A DNA stretch of 64,000 bases, taken from the NCBI GenBank assembly GCA_029262775.1, contig JAJCYR010000091.1, positions 1 through 64,000 of the forward strand, in the 5' to 3' direction. The notes beneath the pieces are model-generated. The model was given only the letters and a program-made list of their open reading frames with translations. It did not search any database and was not told the DNA's origin. The translations under genes and the position numbers were made by a program. Of the stretch, positions 20,153 through 30,400 are shown in pieces (within the stretch, counting starts at the first letter, position 1; each line of letters begins with the position of its first letter). Source of the DNA: Bacteroidota bacterium (GTDB lineage Bacteria > Bacteroidota > Rhodothermia > Rhodothermales > UBA10348).

Positions 20153-21502
20153 ATGTCCCGTTTTCTACCTGCGGCGTGCCCCTTGGCACGACCCGCGGCC
20201 CGCGTTGCGCGCACGTTCCTTCTGATCACGTTGTTCGCCTGTGCCTTGCGTGTGCTCCCTGCCATGGGCCAGACACCCGTAGCCGACAGCAGGCACGCAG
20301 TCGATCTGGTCATTGATCGCCATCCGGACCTGGCAGCGGCCGGCTTCAGCGCCGATGCCCTGCGCGCCCACGCCGAATCGCTCGGCGCACTCCCCGATCC
20401 CAAGCTCGACCTGAACTGGTTCCCTTATCGGGTGTTCACAGCCCGCGGATCCCAGCGGAGCCGCCTGGCCGCCGAGCAGACCATTCCCTGGCCCGGTCTC
20501 CGCGCGGCACGCAGCCGTGCGGCCCTGTCCAGCGCCGAGCATCTGGACCAGAACGCGGTGCGCCTGGCGCTTGACCTTTCCCGCGATGCCCAACTCGCGT
20601 GGAACCGCGCCTGGCGGGCCGGAGCCCTGACCCGGAATGCGCGTCAGTTCCAGAAAAGCCTTGTACGCTTTGAAGCATCGGCCACGAACCGGTACGAAAC
20701 CGGGGAAGAGGCCATGGCGCCGCTCATTTCCATTCAATTGGAGCATGCGTCACTGGATCTCGCTGTCGAAAAATTTTCAGAAGATTTCCTCCTGGCGCGG
20801 CGGGACCTGGCCCGTCTGGCCGATAGTCCCGACCTCACGCTCCCGGATTCCCTGCCGCCCGTCCATCCCCTGCCCGAACCCCTACTGCCCGCCGAACCGG
20901 TCGCACCCGGAGCCCATCAGCCCTCTGAACGGGTGCGTCTGGCGCTCTCCACCCGGCCGGAACTCCATGCGCTCCAGGCCCTGAGGCAGAGTCGACTGGA
21001 GGAGCTCGAAGTCGCCAGGCTGTCCGCCCGACCCGACTTTCTGGTCGGCGTGAGTCTGGTCGATACCGCGGAGGAGGCATTCCTCCCAAACGGCGACGGT
21101 CGGGACGCTGTCGGACTGCGCCTGGGTATTACCATTCCCCTTTGGGGCGCGGCTCGCCGCGCCCCAAAGGAGCGCGCGCGGCTCAACGTTTCCGAAGTTG
21201 AGGCGCAGATCCGCGCGCGCCAGACCGCCATCCGGACCGAAGTAGAGGAGCTCTCATCGCGGATCGATGTGCAACAGGAACAGCTCCGTCAACTTCGCGA
21301 CATACTCCTGCCCCGCGCCGAGATTGCCCGCAGCACAGCACTGACCGCGTATCGGGCCGGCCAGACAAGCCTCCTGCAGGTCCTTGACGCCGAGCGCACG
21401 CTCTACACACTGAGCACCCAGGACATCGAAACCGAAGCCCGCTTGGCAGAAACCCGCATCCAGCTGGATCGCGCCATCGGCCGCAGTGCATTGAGCCGGT
21501 AA
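20153..21502 (+). CDS. TolC-family outer-membrane efflux protein (CusC-like)
   Basis: Outer-membrane channel of a tripartite RND metal pump, 449 aa. It has an Arg-rich signal peptide (to about MGQTP) and then the two repeated OEP helical hairpins: ALPDPKLDLNWFPY with EQTIPWPGL in the first half, and LSARPDFLVGVSL with LGITIPLWG in the second. No lipobox is seen, unlike E. coli CusC. It is first in the cus-like gene run, followed after 68 bp by the adaptor. The substrate is inferred from the downstream RND gene. Confidence 0.9.
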   Translation: MSRFLPAACPLARPAARVARTFLLITLFACALRVLPAMGQTPVADSRHAVDLVIDRHPDLAAAGFSADALRAHAESLGALPDPKLDLNWFPYRVFTARGSQRSRLAAEQTIPWPGLRAARSRAALSSAEHLDQNAVRLALDLSRDAQLAWNRAWRAGALTRNARQFQKSLVRFEASATNRYETGEEAMAPLISIQLEHASLDLAVEKFSEDFLLARRDLARLADSPDLTLPDSLPPVHPLPEPLLPAEPVAPGAHQPSERVRLALSTRPELHALQALRQSRLEELEVARLSARPDFLVGVSLVDTAEEAFLPNGDGRDAVGLRLGITIPLWGAARRAPKERARLNVSEVEAQIRARQTAIRTEVEELSSRIDVQQEQLRQLRDILLPRAEIARSTALTAYRAGQTSLLQVLDAERTLYTLSTQDIETEARLAETRIQLDRAIGRSALSR

Positions 21503-21570
21503 AAACGGCCCGCAATGCCCTCGTTCACCTCTTTATCGTCTCTGTACGAAACACTACTACGTACGCCATT

Positions 21571-22797
21571 ATGAACCACTCCCGTTTGAACCCTCCCGTG
21601 ACCGCGTCCGTGCGTCAGCGCCAACTGGCGCCTGCCTGGGCCGCGGTCGTCGTACTGCTTTTCACCAGTTTCCTGCTCGCGGCCTGTGGAACCAAAACCG
21701 GACAGGACGGAGGCGGGGGCGGAGACGGGGACGGGGACGGGCACGAGCGCATGTCCAGCATGGCTGTTGACAGTTCGGATGCCACTATGGACGCGGTTCA
21801 TATCGATCCGGTGACCATTCAGAACATTGGCGTTCAGACCGCCGTCGTGGAGGTTCGTGCCCTCGAGCGCACCATCCGAGCCACGGGCCACTTTGTCATG
21901 GACGAGCAGGCCGAGCGCACCATTTCGCCCAAGGTCTCCGGGTGGGTCGAGCACCTTGAGGCCGACTTCGACGGCAAACGTGTACAGGCGGGCGACCATC
22001 TCTTCGATCTCTACAGCCCGGAGGTCCTCTCGACACAGGAAGAGCTGCTCGCCGCGCGCACATTCGACGAGGGCCTCGCAGAATCGGCCCGCCGTCGGCT
22101 CCGGCTCTGGGACATTCCTGAACATATCATTGCCCAGGTCGAAGAAACCGGCGTTCCCATGCGCACCATCCCGTTCCATGCTCCGAGCGCCGGCGAAATC
22201 ATGCGCAAAAAGGTCACCGAAGGTGCCCATATCGCGGCCGGTGACCGGCTCATGGATATTGTAGATATTTCCCGCACCTGGCTCATTGTGGATGTGCACG
22301 AACAGGATCTGGCCTGGGTCGGTATGGGAACGATGGCCGATGTCGAGTTACCCTGGAATCCCGGGGTCACCTTCCGGGGCGAAGTCGACTACATGTACCA
22401 CATGCTCAACGAGCCACTCCGGGCGGCCCAGGCCCGGATTGTGCTCAGCGCGCGCAACGTGGGCGGTTACGCCGGCGGGCACTCCAGCCCGTTCAAACCC
22501 GGCATGTTCGCGACCGTCTGGCTGGAAGGCAGCCCCGCACCCGCAGCGCCCGTCGTTCCCACGAGCGCAATCGTGCGTGACGGCCGCCACGAAATCATTG
22601 TTCTGGACCTTGGTAATGGCCGTTTCAAGCCCATAAACGTAACATCTGGGCTGACATCCGACGGGTACACGGTCATTCTTGAGGGGCTCTCCGGAGGCGA
22701 GCGCATTGTTACGAGCGCGCAGTTCCTGATCGACTCGGAGGCGCGCCTCGGCGCCGCCATGGCAGGAATGGCTGGTATGGCCGGCATGGACATGTAA
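21571..22797 (+). CDS. RND efflux periplasmic adaptor, CusB-like lipoprotein
   Basis: Membrane-fusion subunit, 408 aa, that bridges the RND pump and the outer-membrane channel. The lipobox LLAACG lies near residue 35, followed by a Gly/Asp low-complexity linker and a Met/His stretch (HERMSSMAV). The CusB-type core is visible: IQNIGVQTAVVEVR, then KVSGWVEHLEADFDGKRVQAG in the lipoyl domain. The C-terminus is unusual, reading MAGMAGMAGMDM, a methionine-rich tail that could bind Cu(I) or Ag(I). It lies 29 bp before the pump gene. Confidence 0.9.
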   Translation: MNHSRLNPPVTASVRQRQLAPAWAAVVVLLFTSFLLAACGTKTGQDGGGGGDGDGDGHERMSSMAVDSSDATMDAVHIDPVTIQNIGVQTAVVEVRALERTIRATGHFVMDEQAERTISPKVSGWVEHLEADFDGKRVQAGDHLFDLYSPEVLSTQEELLAARTFDEGLAESARRRLRLWDIPEHIIAQVEETGVPMRTIPFHAPSAGEIMRKKVTEGAHIAAGDRLMDIVDISRTWLIVDVHEQDLAWVGMGTMADVELPWNPGVTFRGEVDYMYHMLNEPLRAAQARIVLSARNVGGYAGGHSSPFKPGMFATVWLEGSPAPAAPVVPTSAIVRDGRHEIIVLDLGNGRFKPINVTSGLTSDGYTVILEGLSGGERIVTSAQFLIDSEARLGAAMAGMAGMAGMDM

Positions 22798-22826
22798 CCG
22801 CCGACAGGCACAAACGAGCACAACCC

Positions 22827-25800
22827 ATGATACAGGCAATCATCGACGCATCCATCCGGAACCGGGTCCTCGTCATGCTGACGGCAGGACTCCTGGCCGC
22901 CATGGGCATGTGGGCGGCGCTGAACACACCGGTCGATGCCATTCCCGACCTGTCCGACGTCCAGGTCATCATCAAAACCGATTTCACGGGCCAGGGACCA
23001 CAGATTGTGGAGGAGCAGATTACGTATCCGCTCGCGACCGCCATGCTGTCCGTACCGTTTGCCCACACGGTACGTGGCTATTCCATGTTCGGCTCGAGCT
23101 TCGTGTACGTGATTTTCGAAGACGGCACGGACATGTACTGGGCGCGCTCGCGCGTCCTGGAGTACCTGAACCAGGTGGCCGGTTCCCTCCCGAGCGGCGT
23201 CAGCCCATCCATCGGACCCGATGCCACGGGGGTCGGCTGGGTCTTCCAGTACAGCCTCTCGGACACCACGGGCACACGCGATCTCGGCGAGTTGCGCTCG
23301 CTCCAGGACTTCTTCCTCACCTATGAACTCCAGGCGCTCGCAGGTGTGGCCGAAGTCGCCACCGTTGGGGGCTTTGAAGAGCAGTACCAGGTCGTGGCTG
23401 ATCCGCAGCGACTGGCGGCATTCGGAGTCACGACCAGTCACATGGCCATGCAGATCCAGCACAGCAACCGCGACGTCGGGGGCCGCCTCGTCGAACTCGG
23501 AGAGCGCGAATTCATTATCCGCGGCAAGGGCTACCTGCGCGGCATCGATGACATCCGCTCCATCCCCCTCCGCGCCGAGCGGGGCGGCATGATCACGATC
23601 GGCGACGTGGCCGATGTCCGGCGCGGCCCCGAAATCCGCCGCGGCATTGCCGAAAGTGACGGCGAAGGCGAAGTCGTGGGCGGTATCGTGGTCATGCGCT
23701 ACGGAGAAAATGCCCTCCAGGTCATTGAACGGGTCAAAGCCCGCCTCAATGAACTCCGCCCGAGCCTTCCGCCCGGTGTCACCATAAACGTCGAATATGA
23801 CCGTTCCGCACTCATTTCGCGCGCGGTAAGCACGCTCACCACGAAGTTATGGCAGGAATTGCTGGTGGTGGCCCTCATCGTCATGCTCTTCCTGCTGCAC
23901 GTGCGAAGCGCCTTCGTGGCGGTCATTTCGGTCCCCGTGGGTATTCTCATGGCACTCATTGTGATGTACGCGCTCGGCATGAATGCCAATATCATGAGCC
24001 TCGGTGGCATAGCCATTGCCATCGGTGTCATGGTAGATGCAAGCCTCGTGATGGTCGAAAACGCCCACAAACATCTGGAACGACTCCCCGTGGACGCCCC
24101 GCCCGGCGTGCGGCTCGAGTCCATCCGCAGGGCGGCCGTGGAGGTCGGGCCGAGCCTCTTTTTCTCGCTACTCATTGTCACGGTCAGCTTCCTACCCGTG
24201 TTTACGCTTCAGAATGTGGAGGGACGGCTCTTCGGGCCGCTGGCCTGGACCAAGACGTTTTCCATGGCGGCCGCGGCGCTGCTCGCCATTACGCTCGTGC
24301 CGGCATTGATGTCGGTCTTCATCCGTGGCCGTATCCGGAGCGAAGCCCGGAACCCGCTCTCGCGACTGCTTATCGGCACGTTCAGACCACTCTTGCGCGG
24401 TGCCCTCGCGTATCCTGTTCTGGTGACACTGGGCGCCACGTTGCTCCTCGGCATCAGCCTGCTGCCCCTGCAACAGATCATGACAGGCCGCACGGCCATA
24501 CCGTTCCCGCAGTTGGGATCCGAGTTCATGCCCGCACTGAACGAGGGTGACCTGCTCTACATGCCAACCACGCTGCCCGGCGTATCGCCCCGAAAAGCCG
24601 CCGAACTGCTGCAGCAGACCGACCGGATTATTGCCTCATTCCCCGAGGTGGCGTCCGTATTCGGCAAGGCGGGCCGGGCCAACACAGCCACCGATCCCGC
24701 GCCCCTGTCCATGTTCGAGACGACGATCATGCTTCGGCCGAAGGACGAATGGCGCGAGGGGGTCACCCAGGACAGCCTGATCCGTGAAATGAACGCGGCC
24801 ATCCGGATTCCAGGCCTCACGAACATGTGGACCATGCCCATCAAAACGCGGACCGATATGCTGGCGACGGGGATCAAAACAGCCGTGGGGGTAAAAATCG
24901 CCGGTCCGGACCTCGCGGAGCTCGAGCGGCTCGGGACGCGGCTCGAGGAGATTCTGCCGCCCCTCGGGGGCACGCTCAGTGTACTTGCCGAACGCTCGGT
25001 TGGTGGCACGTTCCTGGACGTGGACGTGGATCGGTTCGAGGCTGGCAGGCACGGATTGACGACGGGCGATGTCCTGGAGACGGTGAGCCTGGCGGTCGGC
25101 GGCAGGAACGTGGCGACGACCATCGAAGGACTCGAGCGACACCCAATCAACATCCGCTATGATCGCGGCTTGCGATCCGACACCGATGCCCTGTCGCGGG
25201 TCCTCATTCCAGCGCCCATTGGGGGTCCCGTGCCGCTCGGACAGGTGGCAACGCTCCGCATGACGGCGGGGCCCACTATGATCAAGAGCGAGAATGCCCG
25301 CCCGAACGCGTGGGTATTCGTGGACCTGAAACCCGACGTGGACGTCGGCACGTGGGTCGAACGCGCACGCCGCGTCGTAGAGGCGGAACTCGCGCTGCCG
25401 CCGGGCTACTCGCTCCGGTGGAGCGGGCAGTACGAGTTCATGCAGCGGGCGAACGAGCGCCTCATGATCGTGGTGCCGTTTACGCTCGCCATCATTTTCA
25501 TGCTCCTTCTCATTCACCTCCGGCGCCTCAAGGATGTGCTGTTGATCATGCTCACCATCCCCTTTTCAGCCGTCGGGGCGATATGGCTGCTCACCGTGCT
25601 GGACTTCCACATGAGCATTGCCGTGGCGGTCGGGTTCATTGCGGTCGCAGGACTGGCGGCCGAAACGAGCGTCGTCATGTTGGTCTACATCCGGGAGTCG
25701 GTGGAGCGGTGGCGCAGTGAAGGGCGCCTGACCTCTCGAAGGGCGCTGCGCGAGGCGATCGAAGAGGGCTCCGCGCTGCGCATCCGTCCGCTGCTCATGA

Positions 25801-25997
25801 CCGTTATCACGACGCTCCTGGCACTGCTCCCCATCATGTTTGGCTCGGAAACCGGATCGGAAGTCATGAAGCGGATTGCAGCGCCCATGATCGGCGGCCT
25901 GTTTTCGGCTGCCGCCATGACGCTTTTCGTCCTGCCTGCCCTGTATCTTGTGCTGAACCGGACCGGAAGCGTGTTGAGGAACGATCGCACACCCTGA
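22827..25997 (+). CDS. Heavy-metal efflux RND pump, CusA/CzcA family (Cu/Ag type predicted)
   Basis: Proton-driven inner-membrane exporter, 1056 aa, with the 12-TM, two-large-periplasmic-loop layout. The start region (NTPVDAIPDLSDVQVIIKT) and DFTGQGPQIVEEQ are HME-RND signatures. The segment MWTMPIKTRTDMLATGIKT (about residue 670) carries methionines typical of the CusA subgroup rather than the Zn/Co/Cd CzcA subgroup. Together with the Met-rich partners this favours monovalent copper or silver. Completes a channel-adaptor-pump cassette on the plus strand. No CopR/CusR regulator pair is adjacent. Confidence 0.93.
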   Translation: MIQAIIDASIRNRVLVMLTAGLLAAMGMWAALNTPVDAIPDLSDVQVIIKTDFTGQGPQIVEEQITYPLATAMLSVPFAHTVRGYSMFGSSFVYVIFEDGTDMYWARSRVLEYLNQVAGSLPSGVSPSIGPDATGVGWVFQYSLSDTTGTRDLGELRSLQDFFLTYELQALAGVAEVATVGGFEEQYQVVADPQRLAAFGVTTSHMAMQIQHSNRDVGGRLVELGEREFIIRGKGYLRGIDDIRSIPLRAERGGMITIGDVADVRRGPEIRRGIAESDGEGEVVGGIVVMRYGENALQVIERVKARLNELRPSLPPGVTINVEYDRSALISRAVSTLTTKLWQELLVVALIVMLFLLHVRSAFVAVISVPVGILMALIVMYALGMNANIMSLGGIAIAIGVMVDASLVMVENAHKHLERLPVDAPPGVRLESIRRAAVEVGPSLFFSLLIVTVSFLPVFTLQNVEGRLFGPLAWTKTFSMAAAALLAITLVPALMSVFIRGRIRSEARNPLSRLLIGTFRPLLRGALAYPVLVTLGATLLLGISLLPLQQIMTGRTAIPFPQLGSEFMPALNEGDLLYMPTTLPGVSPRKAAELLQQTDRIIASFPEVASVFGKAGRANTATDPAPLSMFETTIMLRPKDEWREGVTQDSLIREMNAAIRIPGLTNMWTMPIKTRTDMLATGIKTAVGVKIAGPDLAELERLGTRLEEILPPLGGTLSVLAERSVGGTFLDVDVDRFEAGRHGLTTGDVLETVSLAVGGRNVATTIEGLERHPINIRYDRGLRSDTDALSRVLIPAPIGGPVPLGQVATLRMTAGPTMIKSENARPNAWVFVDLKPDVDVGTWVERARRVVEAELALPPGYSLRWSGQYEFMQRANERLMIVVPFTLAIIFMLLLIHLRRLKDVLLIMLTIPFSAVGAIWLLTVLDFHMSIAVAVGFIAVAGLAAETSVVMLVYIRESVERWRSEGRLTSRRALREAIEEGSALRIRPLLMTVITTLLALLPIMFGSETGSEVMKRIAAPMIGGLFSAAAMTLFVLPALYLVLNRTGSVLRNDRTP

Positions 25998-26041
25998 TGC
26001 GGTGGCGAAACGCCATCTTGGCACAGTTACATATAAAAAAC

Positions 26042-26659
26042 ATGCGCTTCAGTTATCACCGCGTCCTTGTTCTCGCTGTCATCCTGCTCTCGGCTGAGCT
26101 GATTGCGGCCTTGGTGCGGGCGCAGCTTCTGAACGCGTTTCTGGTCGTCATCATCCTGGTGGTTACGTCCATTCCCCTCTGGCCATCGCTCCGCCGCGTC
26201 GAGCAGGCCGTCCATCTGCCGCGCACCCTGCATGCGGCGGTCGTGCTGTTCGTCATGGCCGCGCTGTTTCTCGGCGAAGTGCGGGATTTCTACGCGCGCG
26301 TCTGGTGGTGGGACCTGTTGCTGCACGGTATGTCGGGCCTGCTGCTCGGAACAGCGGGCTTTTACCTGGTCTACGCGCTGAACTCACTCGAGCGGGTCGG
26401 CATAACACTCAACCCGGGATTTGTGGCATTATTCGCCTTCATCTTCGCCCTTGCCATCGGTGCGCTGTGGGAAATCTTCGAGTTTGCCGTCGACGAGCTC
26501 GCGGGCATGAACATGCAGAAGACCATGTTCAATGACCCGTCAGGACTCACCGACACCATGTGGGACATGGTCCTCAATACGGTCGGCGCCGCAATCGTGA
26601 GTGTCGCCGGGTGGCGGCTCCTGCAGCGACGTGAACGCAGTCCCGCCGGGCCTTACTGA
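26042..26659 (+). CDS. Membrane protein resembling DUF2238/YjdF
   Basis: A 205-aa polytopic protein with about six membrane segments. The motif RVWWWDLLLHGMSGLLLG in the middle and GALWEIFEFAVDE further on resemble the DUF2238/YjdF family, whose function is unknown. The chosen ATG removes a short N-terminal stretch that overlaps the intergenic region. It starts 45 bp after the metal pump gene and converges with the DUF4399 gene (7-bp overlap at the ends), so it may be the last gene of the metal-efflux transcript. Confidence 0.7.
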   Translation: MRFSYHRVLVLAVILLSAELIAALVRAQLLNAFLVVIILVVTSIPLWPSLRRVEQAVHLPRTLHAAVVLFVMAALFLGEVRDFYARVWWWDLLLHGMSGLLLGTAGFYLVYALNSLERVGITLNPGFVALFAFIFALAIGALWEIFEFAVDELAGMNMQKTMFNDPSGLTDTMWDMVLNTVGAAIVSVAGWRLLQRRERSPAGPY

Positions 26660-27174
26660 ACCGTAATCGTTATTTTTTCCGATATGACTGGCGGATCGTG
26701 CGGTGTGTGGGCCCAGTTTCCGAGAATCAGCTGCAGTGTATGCGTTCCCGGATCGAGGTCGACTGTGGTCTCGGTCTGCCCTTTCCCGAAATGGATATGT
26801 TTGTCACTGGCCAGAAGCGGAGCGGTCAAATCCGGCAGTTCGTTGACATCGATCATGAGATGATGATGCCCCGTGTTGGCCATCTGTACGCCAGCCGGAG
26901 CCACGCCCATTCCCTTCAGCCCGAAACGAACCGTCACGGGGCTGGATACGGTGGCGCCATCCTGCGGCGAAATGATGTAACTCTCGGCGCCATCCGGTGA
27001 CGTGTTTGGCGGGGGCGTGGTATCGGTCGGGGGCGGAGGCGGAGCCGTTTCCGTCTGCGGCGCATCGGCGGTCGTACACCCGGCCAAAAAGAGTGCGGCG
27101 ACCAGCAGAGCTGCAGCGGTCGAAACCGGACTGGCAGGTAGATGGGTGGCACGTGGGAGCGTGGTGGGGCTCAT
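26653..27174 (-). CDS. DUF4399 domain lipoprotein
   Basis: A 173-aa lipoprotein: signal peptide and lipobox LFLAGC near residue 30, a Pro/Thr-rich spacer, then a DUF4399 domain. The domain is recognised from VRFGLKGMGVAPAGVQ, NTGHHHLMID, HIHFGKGQTE and GTHTLQLILGNWAHTPH. The histidine clusters suggest metal binding or interaction with a redox partner, but the family function is unknown. The frame stays open upstream into a GTG next to the RND gene stop (see the separate entry), so the true start is uncertain. It is probably the last gene of the second RND operon. Confidence 0.8.
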   Translation of the reverse strand: MSPTTLPRATHLPASPVSTAAALLVAALFLAGCTTADAPQTETAPPPPPTDTTPPPNTSPDGAESYIISPQDGATVSSPVTVRFGLKGMGVAPAGVQMANTGHHHLMIDVNELPDLTAPLLASDKHIHFGKGQTETTVDLDPGTHTLQLILGNWAHTPHDPPVISEKITITVQ

Positions 27175-27426
27175 GGAAATGAACTGGATTGATGGGAATG
27201 GCACGTATGGAGAGCTGTACGCGCTCAGGGGGCGAGTTGTGCCCCACCCGATGCCGTAACCATCCGCTCCACGGGCGAACGAAGCAAGCGCGTCCATGAG
27301 CGCACCGGCCTTGTCGGCGTCAGTGAACGCGAACGAAAGCGTTGAATACACCTCCCAGAGCCGCGCAGAGAACCACGAGGGTCGCTCCCCCTTCGTATCC
27401 GGCATTGGATACCCTTTGATATCCAC
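27175..27426 (-). other. Possible N-terminal extension or small ORF coupled to the RND gene
   Basis: An open frame of 84 codons precedes the DUF4399 start in frame. It begins with GTG only 5 bp after the RND stop codon, with AAGG about 10 nt before it. Its composition looks protein-like (LWEVYSTLSFAF, DKAGALMDALASF). It could be a separate translation-coupled product fused to the lipoprotein by lack of a stop, a decayed gene, or chance. If translated as one protein the lipobox would be internal, which argues against one functional fusion. Confidence 0.3.
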
Positions 27427-27431
27427 TTCGC

Positions 27432-30400
27432 TCAGACCTTAACCATGTAGAAAATCAGGGGCACCGTGACGAGGGTCAATGCGGTCGATGCAATGGCCCC
27501 GCCCATCAGCGAGATGGCAAGCCCCTGGAAAATGGGGTCGAAAAGGATGATGAAGGCGCCGATCACTACCGTCCCCGCCGTCAACAGAATGGGCCGTGTA
27601 CGCACGGCGCCGGCCTCAAGGACAGCCTGCCTGAGCGGCTCCCCTTCCCGCAGGCGCAGCTCAATGAAATCAATGAGCAGCACAGAGTTACGGACCATGA
27701 TTCCGGCCAGGGCAATGAACCCGATCATGGACGTCGCCGTGAAGAACGCGCCCATGATCCAGTGCCCCACCACAATTCCGACGAGCGAGAGCGGGATGGC
27801 CACCATCATGACAACCGGGGTCAGCAGGTTCTGGAACCAGCCCACAATGAGCAGATAAATCACAATGAGCACCACGCCGAATGCAATTCCGAGGTCGCGG
27901 AACACCTTGTACGTGACGCGCCATTCGCCATCCCATTTGAGGGTATAATCCAGCCCGAAATCCGGTGGCGCAGTGTAGAGCGTCTCAAATCCGTAGCCCT
28001 CCGGAATGCGGATATTGTCCAGGTGCTCCTCAATTTCAAACATGGCATAGACCGGGCTTTCGACCTTTCCAGCAACGTCACCCGTGACGTAGATGACCCG
28101 CTGCTGGTTCTTACGGTCCAACCGCTTCTCAGCAAGCGTCTCTTCGATCTGGACCAGATCGCCAACGGGAATCATGTCCCCCGAGGCCGTGCGCAGCTGC
28201 AGACCGGCCAGGCGGTCCACACCCGAGCGCGCATCCTCGGCAAGGCGCAGCATGACGGGCACGAGCTCCTTCTCCTTCGGAAGGCGCATGCGCGAAATCT
28301 GTCGTCCACCGAGCGCCGTATTCACGTCCTCTGCAATGCGGCTGGCCGCTATCCCGGCGAGCGCCGCCTTCTCGCGATCTACCTTCAGCACGTACCGCAT
28401 CCAGTCTTCGTCCACCATCCAGTCCACATCCACTACGCCTTCAGACGCGGCAAAAGCTTCCATGACCTGGCGCGCCACGCTGATCTGTACATCGGGATCA
28501 GGGCCGTAGATTTCAGCGACCAGCGTCGAGAGCACGGGCGGACCCGGAGGCACCTCGGCCAGTTTGATGTTGGCGCCGAGCGGCCGGGCAATGTCCTGCA
28601 GCCCTCCGCGCATGCGGCGCGCGATGGCGTGGCTCTGCTCGTTTCGCTCATCTTTCGGAAGCAGGTTCACCTGGATGTCCGCCTCATGCGGAGCACGCCG
28701 CATATCATAGTGGCGCACAAGGCCGTTCAGGTTCACCGGCCCCGACGTTCCTGTGTACGTCTGGACATGCGTAACCTCGGGCTGCTCGCCGAGCCACGCT
28801 TCCAGCTCCCGCACCACCGCGTGCGTGCGCTCGAGCGGCGTGCCCTCGGGCATATCGACCATGACCTGGAACTCGCTCTTGTTGTCGTGCGGCAGCATCT
28901 TCATGGACACCGCCCGGAAATAGAAGAGCGACAGCGAGGCCAGCAGCAACACGCCGAGTCCCCCCAGAAACCCCCATCGCAGTAGACGCCGGTCGAGCAG
29001 CGGATCCATCACCAGCCGGTACATGCGCCACGACCAGGTCTTTTCCAGGTCGTAGCCCTCCGCCGAGTCGTCGTCCGCATCGTGGTTCTTGAGGAGCCGG
29101 AAAGCCAGATACGGCGTCACCATGAGCGCCACGAGCAGCGAAAACATCATGGCAATCGACGCCCCAATCGGCATCGGGCTCATGTACGGTCCCATGAGTC
29201 CCGATACGAAGGCCATGGGCAGCACCGCCGCAATCACAGTCAGCGTTGCCAGGATCGTGGGGTTGCCCACTTCACTGATCGCGGCCATGGCGGCCTGCGC
29301 AAAGGGCCGCTTCCGCATCCTGAAATGCCGCTCCATATTTTCGGCCACGATGATGGAATCGTCCACCACAATGCCTGTCACGAAAATCAGCGCAAAGAGC
29401 GTGATTCGGTTGAGCGTGTACCCGAACATGTAATACACAAAAAGCGTCAGCGCAAAACTGATGGGCACCGACAGAAAAACCACCAGTCCGCCCCGCCACC
29501 CCATGGCGAGACCCACCACAATGGTCACGGCGCCGATAGCCACCATCAGGTGCAACAGCAGTTCCATCACCTTGTTGAGCGCACTTTCGCCGTAATTCCG
29601 CGTGGTGGTCAGGGTCACATCCGACGGAAGAAGCGTCGGCGAGAGCCGTTCCACGCCATGCAGCACCCGCTCGGCCACCGACATGGCATCCTGCCCGGGA
29701 CGCTTCGCGATGGCAAGCGTCACTGCCGGCCGCGCACCCGCTGCGCGCGAGGAAAAGCCCACATAGCTCGTCGGTTCGGCCGGTCCATCAGCAACAGTCG
29801 CCACATCTGAGAGGTGAATGGGCTGTCCGCCATGAACGCCCACGACGATGCCGGCGGCGTCCGCTGCATCGGCCAGAAAATGACCCGTTTCGACGGCGAA
29901 CAGCTCGTCACCCTGCGCAAAGGTTCCCGCCAGCAGTCTGTTATTGGTCGATGCAACGGCCCGCGATATGTCCCCAAGGCCGAGCTCGTAGGCGGCGAGT
30001 TGCTCCGGGTTGGGCGTGATGCTCAGCTGGCGGGTGCGGCCGCCAATCACGTCCACACGGGCTACGCCGTCTATTTTCTTGATTTCCGCGGCCAGTTCCA
30101 CGCCCATTCGGCGCAGGTCATAGTCGTCGTACGACGTGCTGTGGAGCGTGAGCGCAAGCACGGGGACATCGTCCACGTCGCGCGTCTTGATGAGCGGCAT
30201 GGTGACGCCCTCGGGCATGGTTTCCATGCGCTTGAGCAGCTCTTCGTAGAGACCGACGAGGCTCTCCTCGACATTCTCGCCAACATACCATGTTGCGCTG
30301 ATGAGCGCTTGGCCGGGAAGAGCGGTCGAAAAGATGTATTCGACGCCTTCGATGTTCCCCAGCAGATGCTCAATGGGCTGTATGACGACGCTCTCCATTT

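Noticed and set aside
20165..20746. Minus-strand open frame opposite the CusC-like gene
   Set aside because: Shadow frame; the plus-strand product has clear TolC repeats.
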